From Oscillospiraceae bacterium (lineage in GTDB: Bacteria; Bacillota; Clostridia; Oscillospirales; Ruminococcaceae), in NCBI GenBank assembly GCA_029006135.1, contig JAQXGE010000045.1, positions 1-64,000 of the forward strand: a stretch of DNA of 64,000 bases, written 5' to 3'. Under the pieces are notes generated by a model that saw nothing but the letters and a program-made list of their open reading frames with translations, was not told the origin of the DNA and searched no databases. Below are positions 52,321 through 61,594 of the stretch, one piece after another (within the stretch, counting starts at the first letter, position 1; each line of letters opens with the position of its first letter). A program made the translations under genes and the position numbers.

Positions 52321-53219
52321 GCGCGGTGACTGCTGTTGTTGTGACGTATAATCGCCGGGAATTGCTGCGTCAGTGTCTTGATGCACTGAATGCTCAGACG
52401 GTCGGCGCACCGGATATCTGGGTAATCGATAATGCCAGCACCGATGGAACGGGAAAAATGGTGGCATCTCTTGAACGAGAAAACATTCACTACTGTAATA
52501 CCGGAAAAAACCTTGGCGGTGCGGGAGGATTTTCCTGGGGAATTTATCGCGCGGCACAGGAAAAAACCAACTATCTCTGGGTAATGGATGATGACTGTAT
52601 TCCGCAGCCGGATGCGCTGGAAAAACTTTTGGCAGCGGATGCGTCCATGCACGGACAATACGGTTGGCTGTCCTCCCGGGCGTTGGCACCGGACGGGACA
52701 GACCAGCCGATGAACCGCCAGCGCCGCACGCCGTACCGTGACATTGAAAATTATGAAGGTGAACGCATCCCGGCGGTTATGGCCAGCTTTGTTGCACTTT
52801 TTCTCCCGATTGAAACGGTGCGGAAATATGGGCTTCCGATTGCAGAGTTTTTTATCTGGTCGGATGACTGGGAATATACCCGGCGCATATCCCGTGAATT
52901 ACCATGCTATGTGATTCCGGATAGCCGGGTTATTCACGCCATGCGCAAGGGGAATGTAGTCAACATTGCTGCTGATGAGCCGGAACGATGGCCGCGATAT
53001 CGATATTTTTACCGGAACGATGTGTATCTTTACCGGCGTGAGGGAATACAGGGATGGCTTTGGCTGATTGCCAAAGATGTGTGGCATAGCATTCAGGTAT
53101 TGATGCACGGCCCGCAAAAAGGAAAGCGATTGGTCATTATATGGAAGGGCTTTTTCGCAGGTATTCGGTTTCACCCGCAGCTGCGCGGAATAGATGAGGC
53201 ATGGGAAATCAAAAGCTAA
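52317..53219 (+). CDS. Glycosyltransferase family 2, GlfT/rhamnosyltransferase-like
   Basis: A GT-A fold inverting glycosyltransferase of 300 residues. The N-terminal VVTYNR nucleotide-binding strand, NLGGAGGFSWG (65-75), the metal-binding DDD (91-93) and the WSDDWEY acceptor/base block (180-186) are characteristic of galactofuranosyl- and rhamnosyltransferase-like GT2 proteins. The C-terminal part (about 215-290) has basic/amphipathic helices that may bind membrane. Its start overlaps the preceding stop by four bases and its end overlaps the next gene by 19. Confidence 0.87.
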   Translation: MSAVTAVVVTYNRRELLRQCLDALNAQTVGAPDIWVIDNASTDGTGKMVASLERENIHYCNTGKNLGGAGGFSWGIYRAAQEKTNYLWVMDDDCIPQPDALEKLLAADASMHGQYGWLSSRALAPDGTDQPMNRQRRTPYRDIENYEGERIPAVMASFVALFLPIETVRKYGLPIAEFFIWSDDWEYTRRISRELPCYVIPDSRVIHAMRKGNVVNIAADEPERWPRYRYFYRNDVYLYRREGIQGWLWLIAKDVWHSIQVLMHGPQKGKRLVIIWKGFFAGIRFHPQLRGIDEAWEIKS

Positions 53220-55042
53220 AACAGCATATTCTCAAAGCAGCCGCACCCTGCCGTGCGGTTGCTTTTGACGTGTTTGACACGCTCATCAAGCGGGATTGTG
53301 GGTGTCCAACAGACCTTTTCTCTCTGATGGAAACACAAAATATCGCTTCGCCCGGCTTCGCTTCACGGCGTGTTCAAGCCGAGAAAGAAGTCCGTGCCGA
53401 TCCAAGATCGGGCAGAAAAGAAGTCACGCTGAGTGAAATTTACGCTCACCCTTTATTGGCAAAGGACAATTTCGAGTCTGAGTGCGCCGCAGAGCAGTCT
53501 GTTGTTGTGGCCAACAGCGTTCTTCTTGAAACCGCTCGTGCTTGTCATAACAGAGGTCAGAAAATCTATGCTGTTTCAGATATGTACCTGCCGGCGTCCC
53601 AAATCCGTTTGATGCTCATACGATGCGGGTATGATTTTCTGGATGGTATTTTTGTCTCCAGCGAGTACGGTGTGCAGAAACGAAGCGGTGAGCTGTTTCG
53701 TATTTTCTTAAAAGAAACAAATCTAAGCAGCCGCGAAGTTCTCTTTGTAGGGGACGATGCCCGTGCGGATTTTGCCGGTGCTGCGCTTGCGGGAATCCGC
53801 TGTCTATTGCTCCCCAAAGAAAAAGACCGCTCGCACACAAACCAACCTGTTGAGGATGCCTTGAACTCCTTCGTGCAAAATCGTGCGGAAATTTTTCCTG
53901 ATAACGAGCGCCGCGGTTTTTCTCTGCTCGGCCCGCTTATTACGGCTTTTGCGGTTTGGCTGCATGAAGAACGGCAAAAAATTCCGGATGCGCGGCTGGT
54001 TTTCCTTGCAAGAGATATGTATTTTGTCCGGCAGGCTTATGGGATACTTTATCCGGAAGAAAGCACGGAATATCTGTGCGTATCTCGTCAAAGCCTTCTG
54101 CCCGCTCTGCTTGGACAATCCACAGAGGGTACAGTGACTGAACTTTTAGCCGATGCTTTTCCGCGTCAGATGATGAGCGGGGAAGAAGTTCAAAGATATT
54201 TGGGTCTTCCTGCCTGTGTACAGACAGCGAATGACGAACAATATGATTTTCGCTCACGGCCGCTCGAAAATAAAACCCGGGAACTTCTCCGGAAGCTTAT
54301 TTCCTTTGCGAAGAAGCCTGAGGGAAAAGACATCCAAGAGCAGGGGAATCTTGTCTGTTCCTACTTGGACGGGTTTGAGCTGGACAAGGGGCCGGTAATT
54401 CTTGTAGACATTGGCAGCGGCGGAACGATTCAGCGAATCCTTGAACAGATTACGGGAGCAAACTTAGAGGGAAGGTTTTTGGCCTGTGATGAAAGGCTTC
54501 ACAAAAATCTTCCGCCACACCGCACAAAAGCCTTTCTGTTCGATGGCGCGCCGGCTGACCTGTGGTATTGGACCGGGCAGCCGATGCTGGAACTTTTTCT
54601 TTCGGAGTCATGCGGTCCCACGATAGGGTATTGCAGGCAGAATGATTCTGTTCAGCCGGTGCGCGGTATATTTGAAAATACAGGCAGCAAGGAAATTGAG
54701 AGCATCCAGAAGGGGATGATGACATTCCCCAAAATGTGGAATGAATCATTCTTGCGCGGATTAAACATCCCGCCTCAAATAGCTTGTGCAGCCTTTTTGG
54801 AGATGGTTCGCGCTCCGCGGATGGAGGACGCAAAAGCGCTCGGCGGATTTCAGGTGGAGGATGGCGGGACATGGACGCTTGCAGAGCCTCGCAGCGCTGG
54901 TTTTTATATCTTCCATCCCAAAGCGCTCAAAAAAGATTTGATGGAGTCCCGTTGGAAAATTGCCTTTCTCAAACGGCTCGTTCACCTTCCGCTGCCTTAT
55001 GACCGGCTTTATGCCGCAACAAAAAACAGAAAGGATCAATGA
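53201..55042 (+). CDS. Two-part HAD-like protein (COG5610 type) of glycan loci
   Basis: A 613-residue protein. The N-terminal HAD-like domain (about 15-210) has FDVFDTL (22-28): nucleophile D23 is kept but the +2 acid/base Asp is Phe25, the form usual in COG5610-type proteins. SDMY (motif II) and GDDARAD (motif IV) are present. The C-terminal part (about 225-600) begins LLGPLITAFAVWLHEE and includes LVFLARDMYFV and an ILVDIGSGGTIQRIL segment; it is a conserved partner domain of unknown role. Such proteins recur in LPS and cell-wall rhamnan loci. Function is unproven. Ends overlap both neighbours. Confidence 0.75.
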   Translation: MGNQKLKQHILKAAAPCRAVAFDVFDTLIKRDCGCPTDLFSLMETQNIASPGFASRRVQAEKEVRADPRSGRKEVTLSEIYAHPLLAKDNFESECAAEQSVVVANSVLLETARACHNRGQKIYAVSDMYLPASQIRLMLIRCGYDFLDGIFVSSEYGVQKRSGELFRIFLKETNLSSREVLFVGDDARADFAGAALAGIRCLLLPKEKDRSHTNQPVEDALNSFVQNRAEIFPDNERRGFSLLGPLITAFAVWLHEERQKIPDARLVFLARDMYFVRQAYGILYPEESTEYLCVSRQSLLPALLGQSTEGTVTELLADAFPRQMMSGEEVQRYLGLPACVQTANDEQYDFRSRPLENKTRELLRKLISFAKKPEGKDIQEQGNLVCSYLDGFELDKGPVILVDIGSGGTIQRILEQITGANLEGRFLACDERLHKNLPPHRTKAFLFDGAPADLWYWTGQPMLELFLSESCGPTIGYCRQNDSVQPVRGIFENTGSKEIESIQKGMMTFPKMWNESFLRGLNIPPQIACAAFLEMVRAPRMEDAKALGGFQVEDGGTWTLAEPRSAGFYIFHPKALKKDLMESRWKIAFLKRLVHLPLPYDRLYAATKNRKDQ

Positions 55043-56094
55043 CTGGCATGGGAGAAAGCAAAATTCCACGGATTAGCGTGATCATGCCGGTATATAATCC
55101 GGGTCCGCTTCTGATTCCAGCGGTAAAAAGCGTCTGTGAGCAGACATATTCCGACTTTGAGCTCATATTGGTCGATGACGGCTCAACGGATGGAAGCGGC
55201 CAGATTTGCCGCGAACTGATGCAGAAAGATTCCCGTATCCGTTTGATTGCACAGCCTAACAGCGGAATCTGCGCTGCCCGCAACAGAGGAATGGCGGAAA
55301 TGCGCGGAGAATGGTTCACCTTCTGCGATGACGATGACCGGATGCTCCCAAACGCTCTTGAAAAAATGATTGAACTGGCACAGGATTCCAGCGCCGCAAT
55401 GGTGAGGACTGGCTACAGGCTCATGCGTGAGAATGCGCAGGGCAGACCCACGGAACTGCCGCATCCAGCCGGAACGGCCATGGCGCTGACACAGGAAGGG
55501 ACAGGTAAGGATTATCAGAACTTCCTTCGTCAAAGCGGTCCGCAGTTTGTATGGAATGCCCTATATAGGCGCCGTTGCTTTGGTTCACTGCGATTTGACG
55601 AAAGCTGCCGCATGGGACTCGAGGATTTTATTTTTAATGCAGAGGTATATGCACTGCATCCGTGTGTCGTCTATGACCCTTATGCGACATATGAACATTT
55701 GGAGCGCGGTGAAAGCACCTCCGCTTGCGGTAATGTGCAGGCTGTGATGGAACGACTCAGTACGCTGCATCTGTGGGCCGCAGCGGAGAAAAAAGCTGCT
55801 CAGGTCTGGTGTGATGCGGGGGAGAAAAAACTGGTTTTGAGCTGTCGCATGGCTGAGTTTGTCACCTTTGCCATGCATCAGATTCGGGACGGGCGGCTTT
55901 CCCGCCGCGAGACCTCATTCGCTTGGCATATGGTACGCACTGCCTTGGATGAATATCGACTCACGCTTTTTGATATTTATCGCGTCCTGCGCCAAAATAA
56001 AAAAAGGGGCATCGCGTTGCTTCTGTACTTTACACATTTGCAGGGACTATATTCCTGCCTGCCAAACCGAGAGGAGAAATTACTGAAATCATGA
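55039..56094 (+). CDS. Glycosyltransferase family 2
   Basis: A GT-A glycosyltransferase of 351 residues. ISVIMPVYN (12-20), the nucleotide-binding LVDDGSTDGS (44-53), the NSGICAARNRG block (74-84) and the metal-binding DDDD (97-100) are clear, followed by the GLEDFIFNAEVY acceptor region. It closely fits WcaA/EpsJ-type enzymes of polysaccharide synthesis. The C-terminal part is helical and basic. AAAGGA precedes ATG 55039. Overlap is ATGA with both the previous and the next gene. Confidence 0.88.
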   Translation: MTGMGESKIPRISVIMPVYNPGPLLIPAVKSVCEQTYSDFELILVDDGSTDGSGQICRELMQKDSRIRLIAQPNSGICAARNRGMAEMRGEWFTFCDDDDRMLPNALEKMIELAQDSSAAMVRTGYRLMRENAQGRPTELPHPAGTAMALTQEGTGKDYQNFLRQSGPQFVWNALYRRRCFGSLRFDESCRMGLEDFIFNAEVYALHPCVVYDPYATYEHLERGESTSACGNVQAVMERLSTLHLWAAAEKKAAQVWCDAGEKKLVLSCRMAEFVTFAMHQIRDGRLSRRETSFAWHMVRTALDEYRLTLFDIYRVLRQNKKRGIALLLYFTHLQGLYSCLPNREEKLLKS

Positions 56095-56933
56095 AAACAA
56101 TTCTTGTAACAGGCGCGGCTGGATATATCGGACGCCATGTTGTAAAAACTGCTTTGGATATGGGATATTCTGTGATCGCCGCCGACTTCTCGTTCAAAGG
56201 TGTCGATGAACGCGCCGAATTTTGTGATACACCGATTTTCAGCGGTGACAAAAGCATCTACTCCGCTATGGGACGCCCCGATGTCTGCATTCACCTTGCC
56301 TGGCGCGATGGGTTCCGTCACAATGCGTCCAGCCACATGAAGGATCTCTCCTCTCATGTAACATTCCTCAATAACATGGTTGCAGGCGGGCTTCCATCTC
56401 TGAGTGTGATGGGGACTATGCATGAGGTTGGCTATTGGGAAGGGGCCATCGAAGACAATACGCCCTGCAACCCGCAGAGCCAGTATGGTATTGCAAAAAA
56501 TGCACTGCGCCAGAGCCTGATGGTTTCACTGAAAGATACGCCTTGCCATTTTCATTGGCTGCGCGCTTATTATATTACCGGCGATGAAGCGCACGGAAGC
56601 TCTATCTTTGCCAAAATCACGCAGGCAGAGTTAGACGGAAAAAAGAGCTTCCCATTTACAAGCGGAAAAAATCTTTATGATTTTATTGATATTGACCGTC
56701 TGGCAACCATGATTGTTGCGGCGAGCGTGCAGGATGACATTGATGGAATCATCAATGTCTGCACTGGTCAGCCGCAGTCTTTGGCCGACCGCGTAGAACA
56801 GTTCCTGCGGGATAAAAACTATAAAATCCGCCTTGACTACGGTGCTTTCCCTGACCGCCCCTATGACAGCCCGGGTGTTTGGGGGGACCCGACCAAAATC
56901 AACACAATTTTGAGCAACGCAAACCTTCAATGA
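56091..56933 (+). CDS. NAD(P)-dependent epimerase/dehydratase (extended SDR)
   Basis: A 280-residue short-chain dehydrogenase acting on nucleotide sugars. Rossmann motif TGAAGYIG (7-14), catalytic Ser/Thr region SVMGTMHEVG (105-114) and YGIAK (Y132, K136) are present. Residues in the substrate half (FPFTSGKNLYDFIDID) fit reductase/epimerase members near rhamnose or 6-deoxytalose synthesis, but the exact substrate is not determined. It likely supplies a precursor for the glycosyltransferases around it. The start overlaps the GT2 stop by four bases. Confidence 0.82.
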   Translation: MKTILVTGAAGYIGRHVVKTALDMGYSVIAADFSFKGVDERAEFCDTPIFSGDKSIYSAMGRPDVCIHLAWRDGFRHNASSHMKDLSSHVTFLNNMVAGGLPSLSVMGTMHEVGYWEGAIEDNTPCNPQSQYGIAKNALRQSLMVSLKDTPCHFHWLRAYYITGDEAHGSSIFAKITQAELDGKKSFPFTSGKNLYDFIDIDRLATMIVAASVQDDIDGIINVCTGQPQSLADRVEQFLRDKNYKIRLDYGAFPDRPYDSPGVWGDPTKINTILSNANLQ

Positions 56934-56949
56934 ACAGGAAAACGAAAGA

Positions 56950-58890
56950 ATGAAACGACTTGGAATCTTTTTCTTTTATGAAAAAAATGGAGATGTAGAT
57001 GATTTTATCTCCTACTATCTTCGCGACCTTGCCAAAAATCTCACTGAACTGATTGTGGTATGCAACGGTAAACTAAGTGAACAGGGAAGAGCAGCATTCT
57101 CTGAATTTACCGACCAGATTATTGTGCGCGAGAATAAAGGCCTGGATGTTTGGGCTTACAAAACTGCGCTGGATTATTACGGCTGGGAAAAACTCTGCAC
57201 TTTTGATGAAGTGGTCATGACCAACTCAACGCTGATGGGACCGGTCCGCCCACTCAAAGAGATGTTCGACTCGATGGCACAGCAGGAGGACCTCGATTTT
57301 TGGGGCCTGACAGTTCATCACGGCGCGGAAGGCAATCCCTTTGGGGGAAAACACATCTATGATTACCTCCCCGTCCATATCCAGTCACATTTTATTGTAT
57401 ACCGCAAAAAGTTTCTAAAATCTGCCGATTTGCAAAATTATTGGGATACAATGCCTATGATCGAGAATTATAATGACTCGGTCCAGCGCTATGAGGCAGT
57501 CTTTACAAAAAAGTTTGCTGACAAAGGCTATAAGTGGGATGTTTATGTCAAGACGGATGACCTTAAAGAATTTACCGATTATCCGCTTCTTGTCTGCCCA
57601 ACCCGTCTGCTGCGGGATAAAAAATGCCCGCTGTTTAAGCGCCGCAGCTTTATGCATGAGTATGAAGCGTATCTGAATGATACGGCCGGCGAGCCGGTGC
57701 GCGAACTTTATGCATATCTTCGGGATGAGACGGACTATCCGCTGGATTTAATCTGGAAGAATATGATCCGCACCATGCATCCGTACGATTTCACACGGAA
57801 TCTCGGGCTAACTCGGCTTATTTCTGGACGCCTTCAAGATCCGGAATGTGCCAAAGCTGTGCGCAGCGGACGCAAGATTGCGTTGGCCATGCATCTCTAT
57901 TTTATGGATATGCTGCCCCAGAGTTATGCCTTCGCAGCTAATATGCCGCCGGAGACGGACGTTTTTATTTCTACAGACACAGAGCAGAAAAAGGCCGAGA
58001 TTGAAAAAGCATTTGCTTCGCTTCCGGTCCACAGCATTACCGTTCTGGTGGTTGAGAACCGTGGCCGGGACGTAGCAGCGTTTCTTTGTGACCTCGCTCC
58101 TTATCTTAAAGACTACGATTATACCTGCTTTATGCATGACAAAAAGGCAATTCAGACAAAGCCCGGCAGCGTAGGGGCAAGTTTTGGATATGTCTGCAAT
58201 GAGAACAGCTGCAAAGACTCCACCCATGTGCTGAACATCCTTACTGAGTTTGAAAAGGATCCTTATCTGGGTATCCTCTGCCCGCCGTTCCCGACACATG
58301 GAGTTTACTTCATGAACCTTTGCTCGAATGGCTGGGGACCGAACTTTGACAATACAAAGGCCCTGATGAAAGAGCTTGGGATCGACCGCCCCATTTCCGG
58401 TGACAAAATGCCGATTGCGCCTTTCGGCAGTGTGTTCTGGTTCCGGGTAAAAGCACTTGAACCCCTGTTTGATCATGGCTGGAAGCATAGTGATTTTCCG
58501 CCTGAACCGCTTGCACAGGACGGAACAATCAGTCACGCCATTGAACGTGTCTATCCCTTTGTTGCACAGGGGGCGGGCTATTATCCTGCTCAGGTTATGA
58601 GCACAGACTATGCCACTGCCCACTGTGACGCTATGCAGGCGTATGCAGGCGGGTTGATTCGCCCGCTGGCACGTGTGTTTGACTGCACAACATTCGCCGG
58701 TGCGACCGCCGGTGCGGGGGCGCTTGCCTCCAAAAAGCACTGGTTCCGCAACTATGGTCCGTACGCGAACACCAGACGCCGTCGTACGCGCAATTGGCTT
58801 CGGGACCATATGCCGGAAAAAGCGTATTGGTGCATGATGCGCATCAAGCGCGCCGTATTCGGTCCGCACAACGCTCCTTATGAAGAATGA
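56950..58890 (+). CDS. Rhamnan synthesis protein F family (RgpF-like), two-module
   Basis: A 646-residue RgpF-family protein, associated with rhamnose-glucose polysaccharide assembly in streptococci. The N-terminal module (about 1-285) contains FFFYEKNGDVDDF, ENKGLDVWAYK, FDEVVMTNSTLMGPV and DFWGLT. The C-terminal module (about 310-600) repeats the pattern: VENRGRDVAAFL, CFMHDKKA and a DGTISHAIERVYPFVAQ segment. The ENKGLD and ENRGRD motifs show that the two halves are related. A basic tail (RRRRTRNWLRDH) ends it. It likely transfers or modifies rhamnose residues; activity is inferred from family. The next gene overlaps by ATGA. Confidence 0.87.
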   Translation: MKRLGIFFFYEKNGDVDDFISYYLRDLAKNLTELIVVCNGKLSEQGRAAFSEFTDQIIVRENKGLDVWAYKTALDYYGWEKLCTFDEVVMTNSTLMGPVRPLKEMFDSMAQQEDLDFWGLTVHHGAEGNPFGGKHIYDYLPVHIQSHFIVYRKKFLKSADLQNYWDTMPMIENYNDSVQRYEAVFTKKFADKGYKWDVYVKTDDLKEFTDYPLLVCPTRLLRDKKCPLFKRRSFMHEYEAYLNDTAGEPVRELYAYLRDETDYPLDLIWKNMIRTMHPYDFTRNLGLTRLISGRLQDPECAKAVRSGRKIALAMHLYFMDMLPQSYAFAANMPPETDVFISTDTEQKKAEIEKAFASLPVHSITVLVVENRGRDVAAFLCDLAPYLKDYDYTCFMHDKKAIQTKPGSVGASFGYVCNENSCKDSTHVLNILTEFEKDPYLGILCPPFPTHGVYFMNLCSNGWGPNFDNTKALMKELGIDRPISGDKMPIAPFGSVFWFRVKALEPLFDHGWKHSDFPPEPLAQDGTISHAIERVYPFVAQGAGYYPAQVMSTDYATAHCDAMQAYAGGLIRPLARVFDCTTFAGATAGAGALASKKHWFRNYGPYANTRRRRTRNWLRDHMPEKAYWCMMRIKRAVFGPHNAPYEE

Positions 58891-60395
58891 CAGAACGTCT
58901 CATGAAAAAACGTCTAATCATCTATTTCCATTACGACCCGCGCGGAGTGGTCGATTCGTCCTGCAAATTTTCCGTGTCGGCTCTTAGAGAATACGGACAA
59001 ATTTATTTTGTGACAAACGGAGTATTGGAACCAGAATCCCATCACTGGGCGGAGCAGACGTGCGCTTGCTTGCAGGAAAGGGAAAATCGAGGCTTTGATG
59101 TGGGTGCTTACCGGAATGCACTGCTTGCCATTGGCTGTTCTGCGCTTGACAACTGGGACGAAGTGGTCCTGATGAATTACACCCTTGCAGGCCCGGTTTG
59201 TTCTCTGCATACGATGTTTGAAGCGATGGATGCCCGCCGGGAACTTGATTTTTGGGGATTGACTAGGCATTATGCTATGAAAAGCCGTCGATTTGGCGGC
59301 AGGAACGGAAAGGTCCCTGAACATCTGCAGTCTCACTTCTTGGCGGTTCGGCCCCGGATGTATAAGGATTTTTTTGCTTACTGGCAAAATATTTGGTTGC
59401 CGGAAAGCTATGAGGAGTCCGTCACAATCCACGAAACGCAGTTTACCCGGCACTTCTCCTCACTCGGTTATCGATGGGACAGCTATGTGGATACGAATGA
59501 CCTTTCGGATGTTTTTGTCAATCCGATCATGGCCTGTCCCCGCGAACTGATAGAACATCGAAATTGCCCTTTTTTCAAGCGCCGAAGTTTTTTTACTCCT
59601 TATGCGGATGAGCTTCGCCGCACGGATGGACAGTCAGCGGGGGAACTTTACCGGTATCTCAAAATGAAGACGGAGTATCCGGTGGATACCCTCATTGCAG
59701 ACCTATTGCCTGTCGAGCCGCTCAGTGCGATGTCACAAAATCTCCACTGGCATTATCTGCTCGCTGAACCAGCCGAAATACTTCCGCAGGAACTGACTGA
59801 AGCGGAATTGCGCCGCGGAGCATCCCTTGAAGCGGGAAAATTTTACTTTTTGCGCGTGCCGGACTCAGCAAACGGAGCAGAAAGTTATTATATGCGTTCC
59901 TGCGCCCCAAACTCGGAGACACTTCGTTCTGCCGTTCGCCTGATGCAGAACTGCTCGCTGGCAGGGCTGTCCGGCCCGGCACTGCCGCTTTTCCCTCAAT
60001 GCGCCGAAAGGAAATTCAGCCAATGGAAAGCTGATTTGCCTGACCTTGAGAGAAAAATGAAAAAACTTGGGCTGCGTGTCCCTTTAGATACCGCTCAGCC
60101 GCTTGAATTGCCTAACGGCGGATTCCTGATTTTGCGCGCAGAAGCCTTCCCGCAAGGTATTCCTCCAATTCAAACGGCAGGGGATTTATGGCTTTTGCCT
60201 CTTATAGCCCAGCAAAACGGTTATGCCAGCGTCACTTTTGAAACGCAGGAACAGGCAATGGCCCGCTGCGATGTTCTGAATGCTATGGCGGCAGAAAATC
60301 GTGGAGTCAAAGCAAAAGCTGTCGGTCTGGCGCGTGCTCTTAAGCATGGATTGAATGAGAAGCTTTCTCATAAAAGTATCGCGGGAGGAAAGTAA
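58887..60395 (+). CDS. RgpF-like paralogue with diverged C-terminal half
   Basis: A 502-residue paralogue of the preceding gene. The N-terminal module (about 8-275) matches it motif by motif: IIYFHYDPRGVVD, ENRGFDVGAYRNAL, WDEVVLMNYTLAGPV, DFWGLTRH, and CPFFKRRSFFTPY. The C-terminal part is shorter and lacks the ENRGRDVAAFL and CFMHDKKA motifs of the second module, keeping only a late GDLWLLPLIAQQNGYAS segment that resembles the end of it. It may be a partner or an enzyme with one active module. ATG 58887 overlaps the preceding stop (ATGA). Confidence 0.82.
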   Translation: MTERLMKKRLIIYFHYDPRGVVDSSCKFSVSALREYGQIYFVTNGVLEPESHHWAEQTCACLQERENRGFDVGAYRNALLAIGCSALDNWDEVVLMNYTLAGPVCSLHTMFEAMDARRELDFWGLTRHYAMKSRRFGGRNGKVPEHLQSHFLAVRPRMYKDFFAYWQNIWLPESYEESVTIHETQFTRHFSSLGYRWDSYVDTNDLSDVFVNPIMACPRELIEHRNCPFFKRRSFFTPYADELRRTDGQSAGELYRYLKMKTEYPVDTLIADLLPVEPLSAMSQNLHWHYLLAEPAEILPQELTEAELRRGASLEAGKFYFLRVPDSANGAESYYMRSCAPNSETLRSAVRLMQNCSLAGLSGPALPLFPQCAERKFSQWKADLPDLERKMKKLGLRVPLDTAQPLELPNGGFLILRAEAFPQGIPPIQTAGDLWLLPLIAQQNGYASVTFETQEQAMARCDVLNAMAAENRGVKAKAVGLARALKHGLNEKLSHKSIAGGK

Positions 60396-60401
60396 GTTCG
60401 A

Positions 60402-61412
60402 ATGAAAAAATCTCGCCTTTTCTATCTTGACCTTATTCGTGCTGTAGCGCTTTGCTGCATTCTCATTGTCCATTTTAATGCGACAGTGACGGGCTATTTT
60501 ACTTATCCATCCAAGTTATTCGGCAGTACACTGCCATTCGGAATTTATCTGGGGGATTTTGGCTCTTCACTGTTCTTTATGGTTTCCGGTGCTGCGCTGG
60601 CCTACACGAGCAAAGACCCGTTGGATGTTCCGACGTTCTACCGGAAACGTGCCAAGGCCGTATATCCAATGTTCTGGCTGGCCTGGTGCATTGTTTTCTC
60701 CGTTCGCTTCGTGACAAAACCCGGCTATTATGCAGGGGCAAAGACCTCCTCCTTGCTCCTGACAGCGGTGGGCTTAGATAACTTTGCAGTGGCGGCCGGC
60801 TGGGTCGCGCAGGATTTTGCCTGCGTAGGGGAATGGTTTTTAGGAACAATCCTGTTTTTGTACCTTCTGTTCCCGCTGCTGAAAGCAGGACTGAAAAAAT
60901 CTCCGCTGCTGACCTGGTGTGCTGTACTGGCGGTGAGCCTGCCAGTGCATTTGATGGGATGGGATGCCCGTCTTGTGGCAATCCATTTGCCGGAATTTCT
61001 ACTGGGAATGGCCTACATCAGCTGGTCACGCCGAACAAAATGCAGTGTACTGGTCGGTCTGGCTATATTCCTGGCGGTGCCGCCGATCGCATCTTTTGAC
61101 AGCAAAATCACCTGTGCCGTATTCAGTGCCGTAACGTTTATTCTTTTTGCGGCGCTGGGGAACCGGGTTCATTTTGCTCCGCTTCAAAATGTCTGCGCGC
61201 TGCTGAGCAAATATTCCTATGCGGTGTTTTTGATTCACCATGTGATTATTCAGCGCCTGGCAGAGAACTTTGATTTGAGCGTCCTTTCGCGCCGCGACAC
61301 AGCGTTTCTATTTGGGGTTTACCTTCTTTGCGTTGCGGGAGCTTCGGCAGCTCTCTACTGGATTGATGGTCAAGTACGCAAAGGCTTTGCACATTTACTC
61401 AAAAGCTCCTGA
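60402..61412 (+). CDS. Acyltransferase 3 family membrane protein
   Basis: A 336-residue polytopic membrane protein, about ten helices, family Acyltransferase_3 (OafA/WecH-like), which O-acylates surface glycans. The N-terminal signature RLFYLDLIRAVALCC with His24 (IVHF) is present, as is an FFMVSGAALAYT segment (58-69) and a late FLIHH pair. Unlike many OafA proteins it has no SGNH domain fused. The ribosome site GAGGAAAG lies at the preceding stop. It is the last gene of the cluster and is followed by a terminator. Confidence 0.87.
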   Translation: MKKSRLFYLDLIRAVALCCILIVHFNATVTGYFTYPSKLFGSTLPFGIYLGDFGSSLFFMVSGAALAYTSKDPLDVPTFYRKRAKAVYPMFWLAWCIVFSVRFVTKPGYYAGAKTSSLLLTAVGLDNFAVAAGWVAQDFACVGEWFLGTILFLYLLFPLLKAGLKKSPLLTWCAVLAVSLPVHLMGWDARLVAIHLPEFLLGMAYISWSRRTKCSVLVGLAIFLAVPPIASFDSKITCAVFSAVTFILFAALGNRVHFAPLQNVCALLSKYSYAVFLIHHVIIQRLAENFDLSVLSRRDTAFLFGVYLLCVAGASAALYWIDGQVRKGFAHLLKSS

Positions 61413-61442
61413 ACTTTTCCCATTTATGAAATCTGCAATAAG

Positions 61443-61482
61443 CCCCGGCAGTACCTTGTACGGTAACCTGCCGGGGTTTCTT
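61443..61482 (+). terminator. Terminator of the surface-glycan cluster
   Basis: CCCCGGCAG (61443-61451) pairs with CTGCCGGGG (61468-61476), with inner TACC/GGTA pairing, then TTTC. Confidence 0.85.
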
Positions 61483-61530
61483 GTCATTTAGTCTGTACAT
61501 TGATTTTTTGAAGTTTTTTACAATGCTCAC

Positions 61531-61559
61531 TGTACAAAGAAAACCTCTTACGGTATAAT
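61531..61559 (+). promoter_or_regulatory. hprK promoter
   Basis: TGTACA (61531-61536, weak -35), 17-base spacer, TATAAT (61554-61559). The hprK ATG at 61595 follows AAAGGGG. Confidence 0.6.
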
Positions 61560-61594
61560 AAATACATATATAATTTTGAAAGGGGCGAACCTAT

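Noticed and set aside
51547-61412. Recent horizontal transfer of the glycan cluster
   Set aside because: Content looks accessory, but codon use and base composition are not visibly different from neighbours and there is no flanking repeat, integrase or transposase. It needs a composition calculation to decide.
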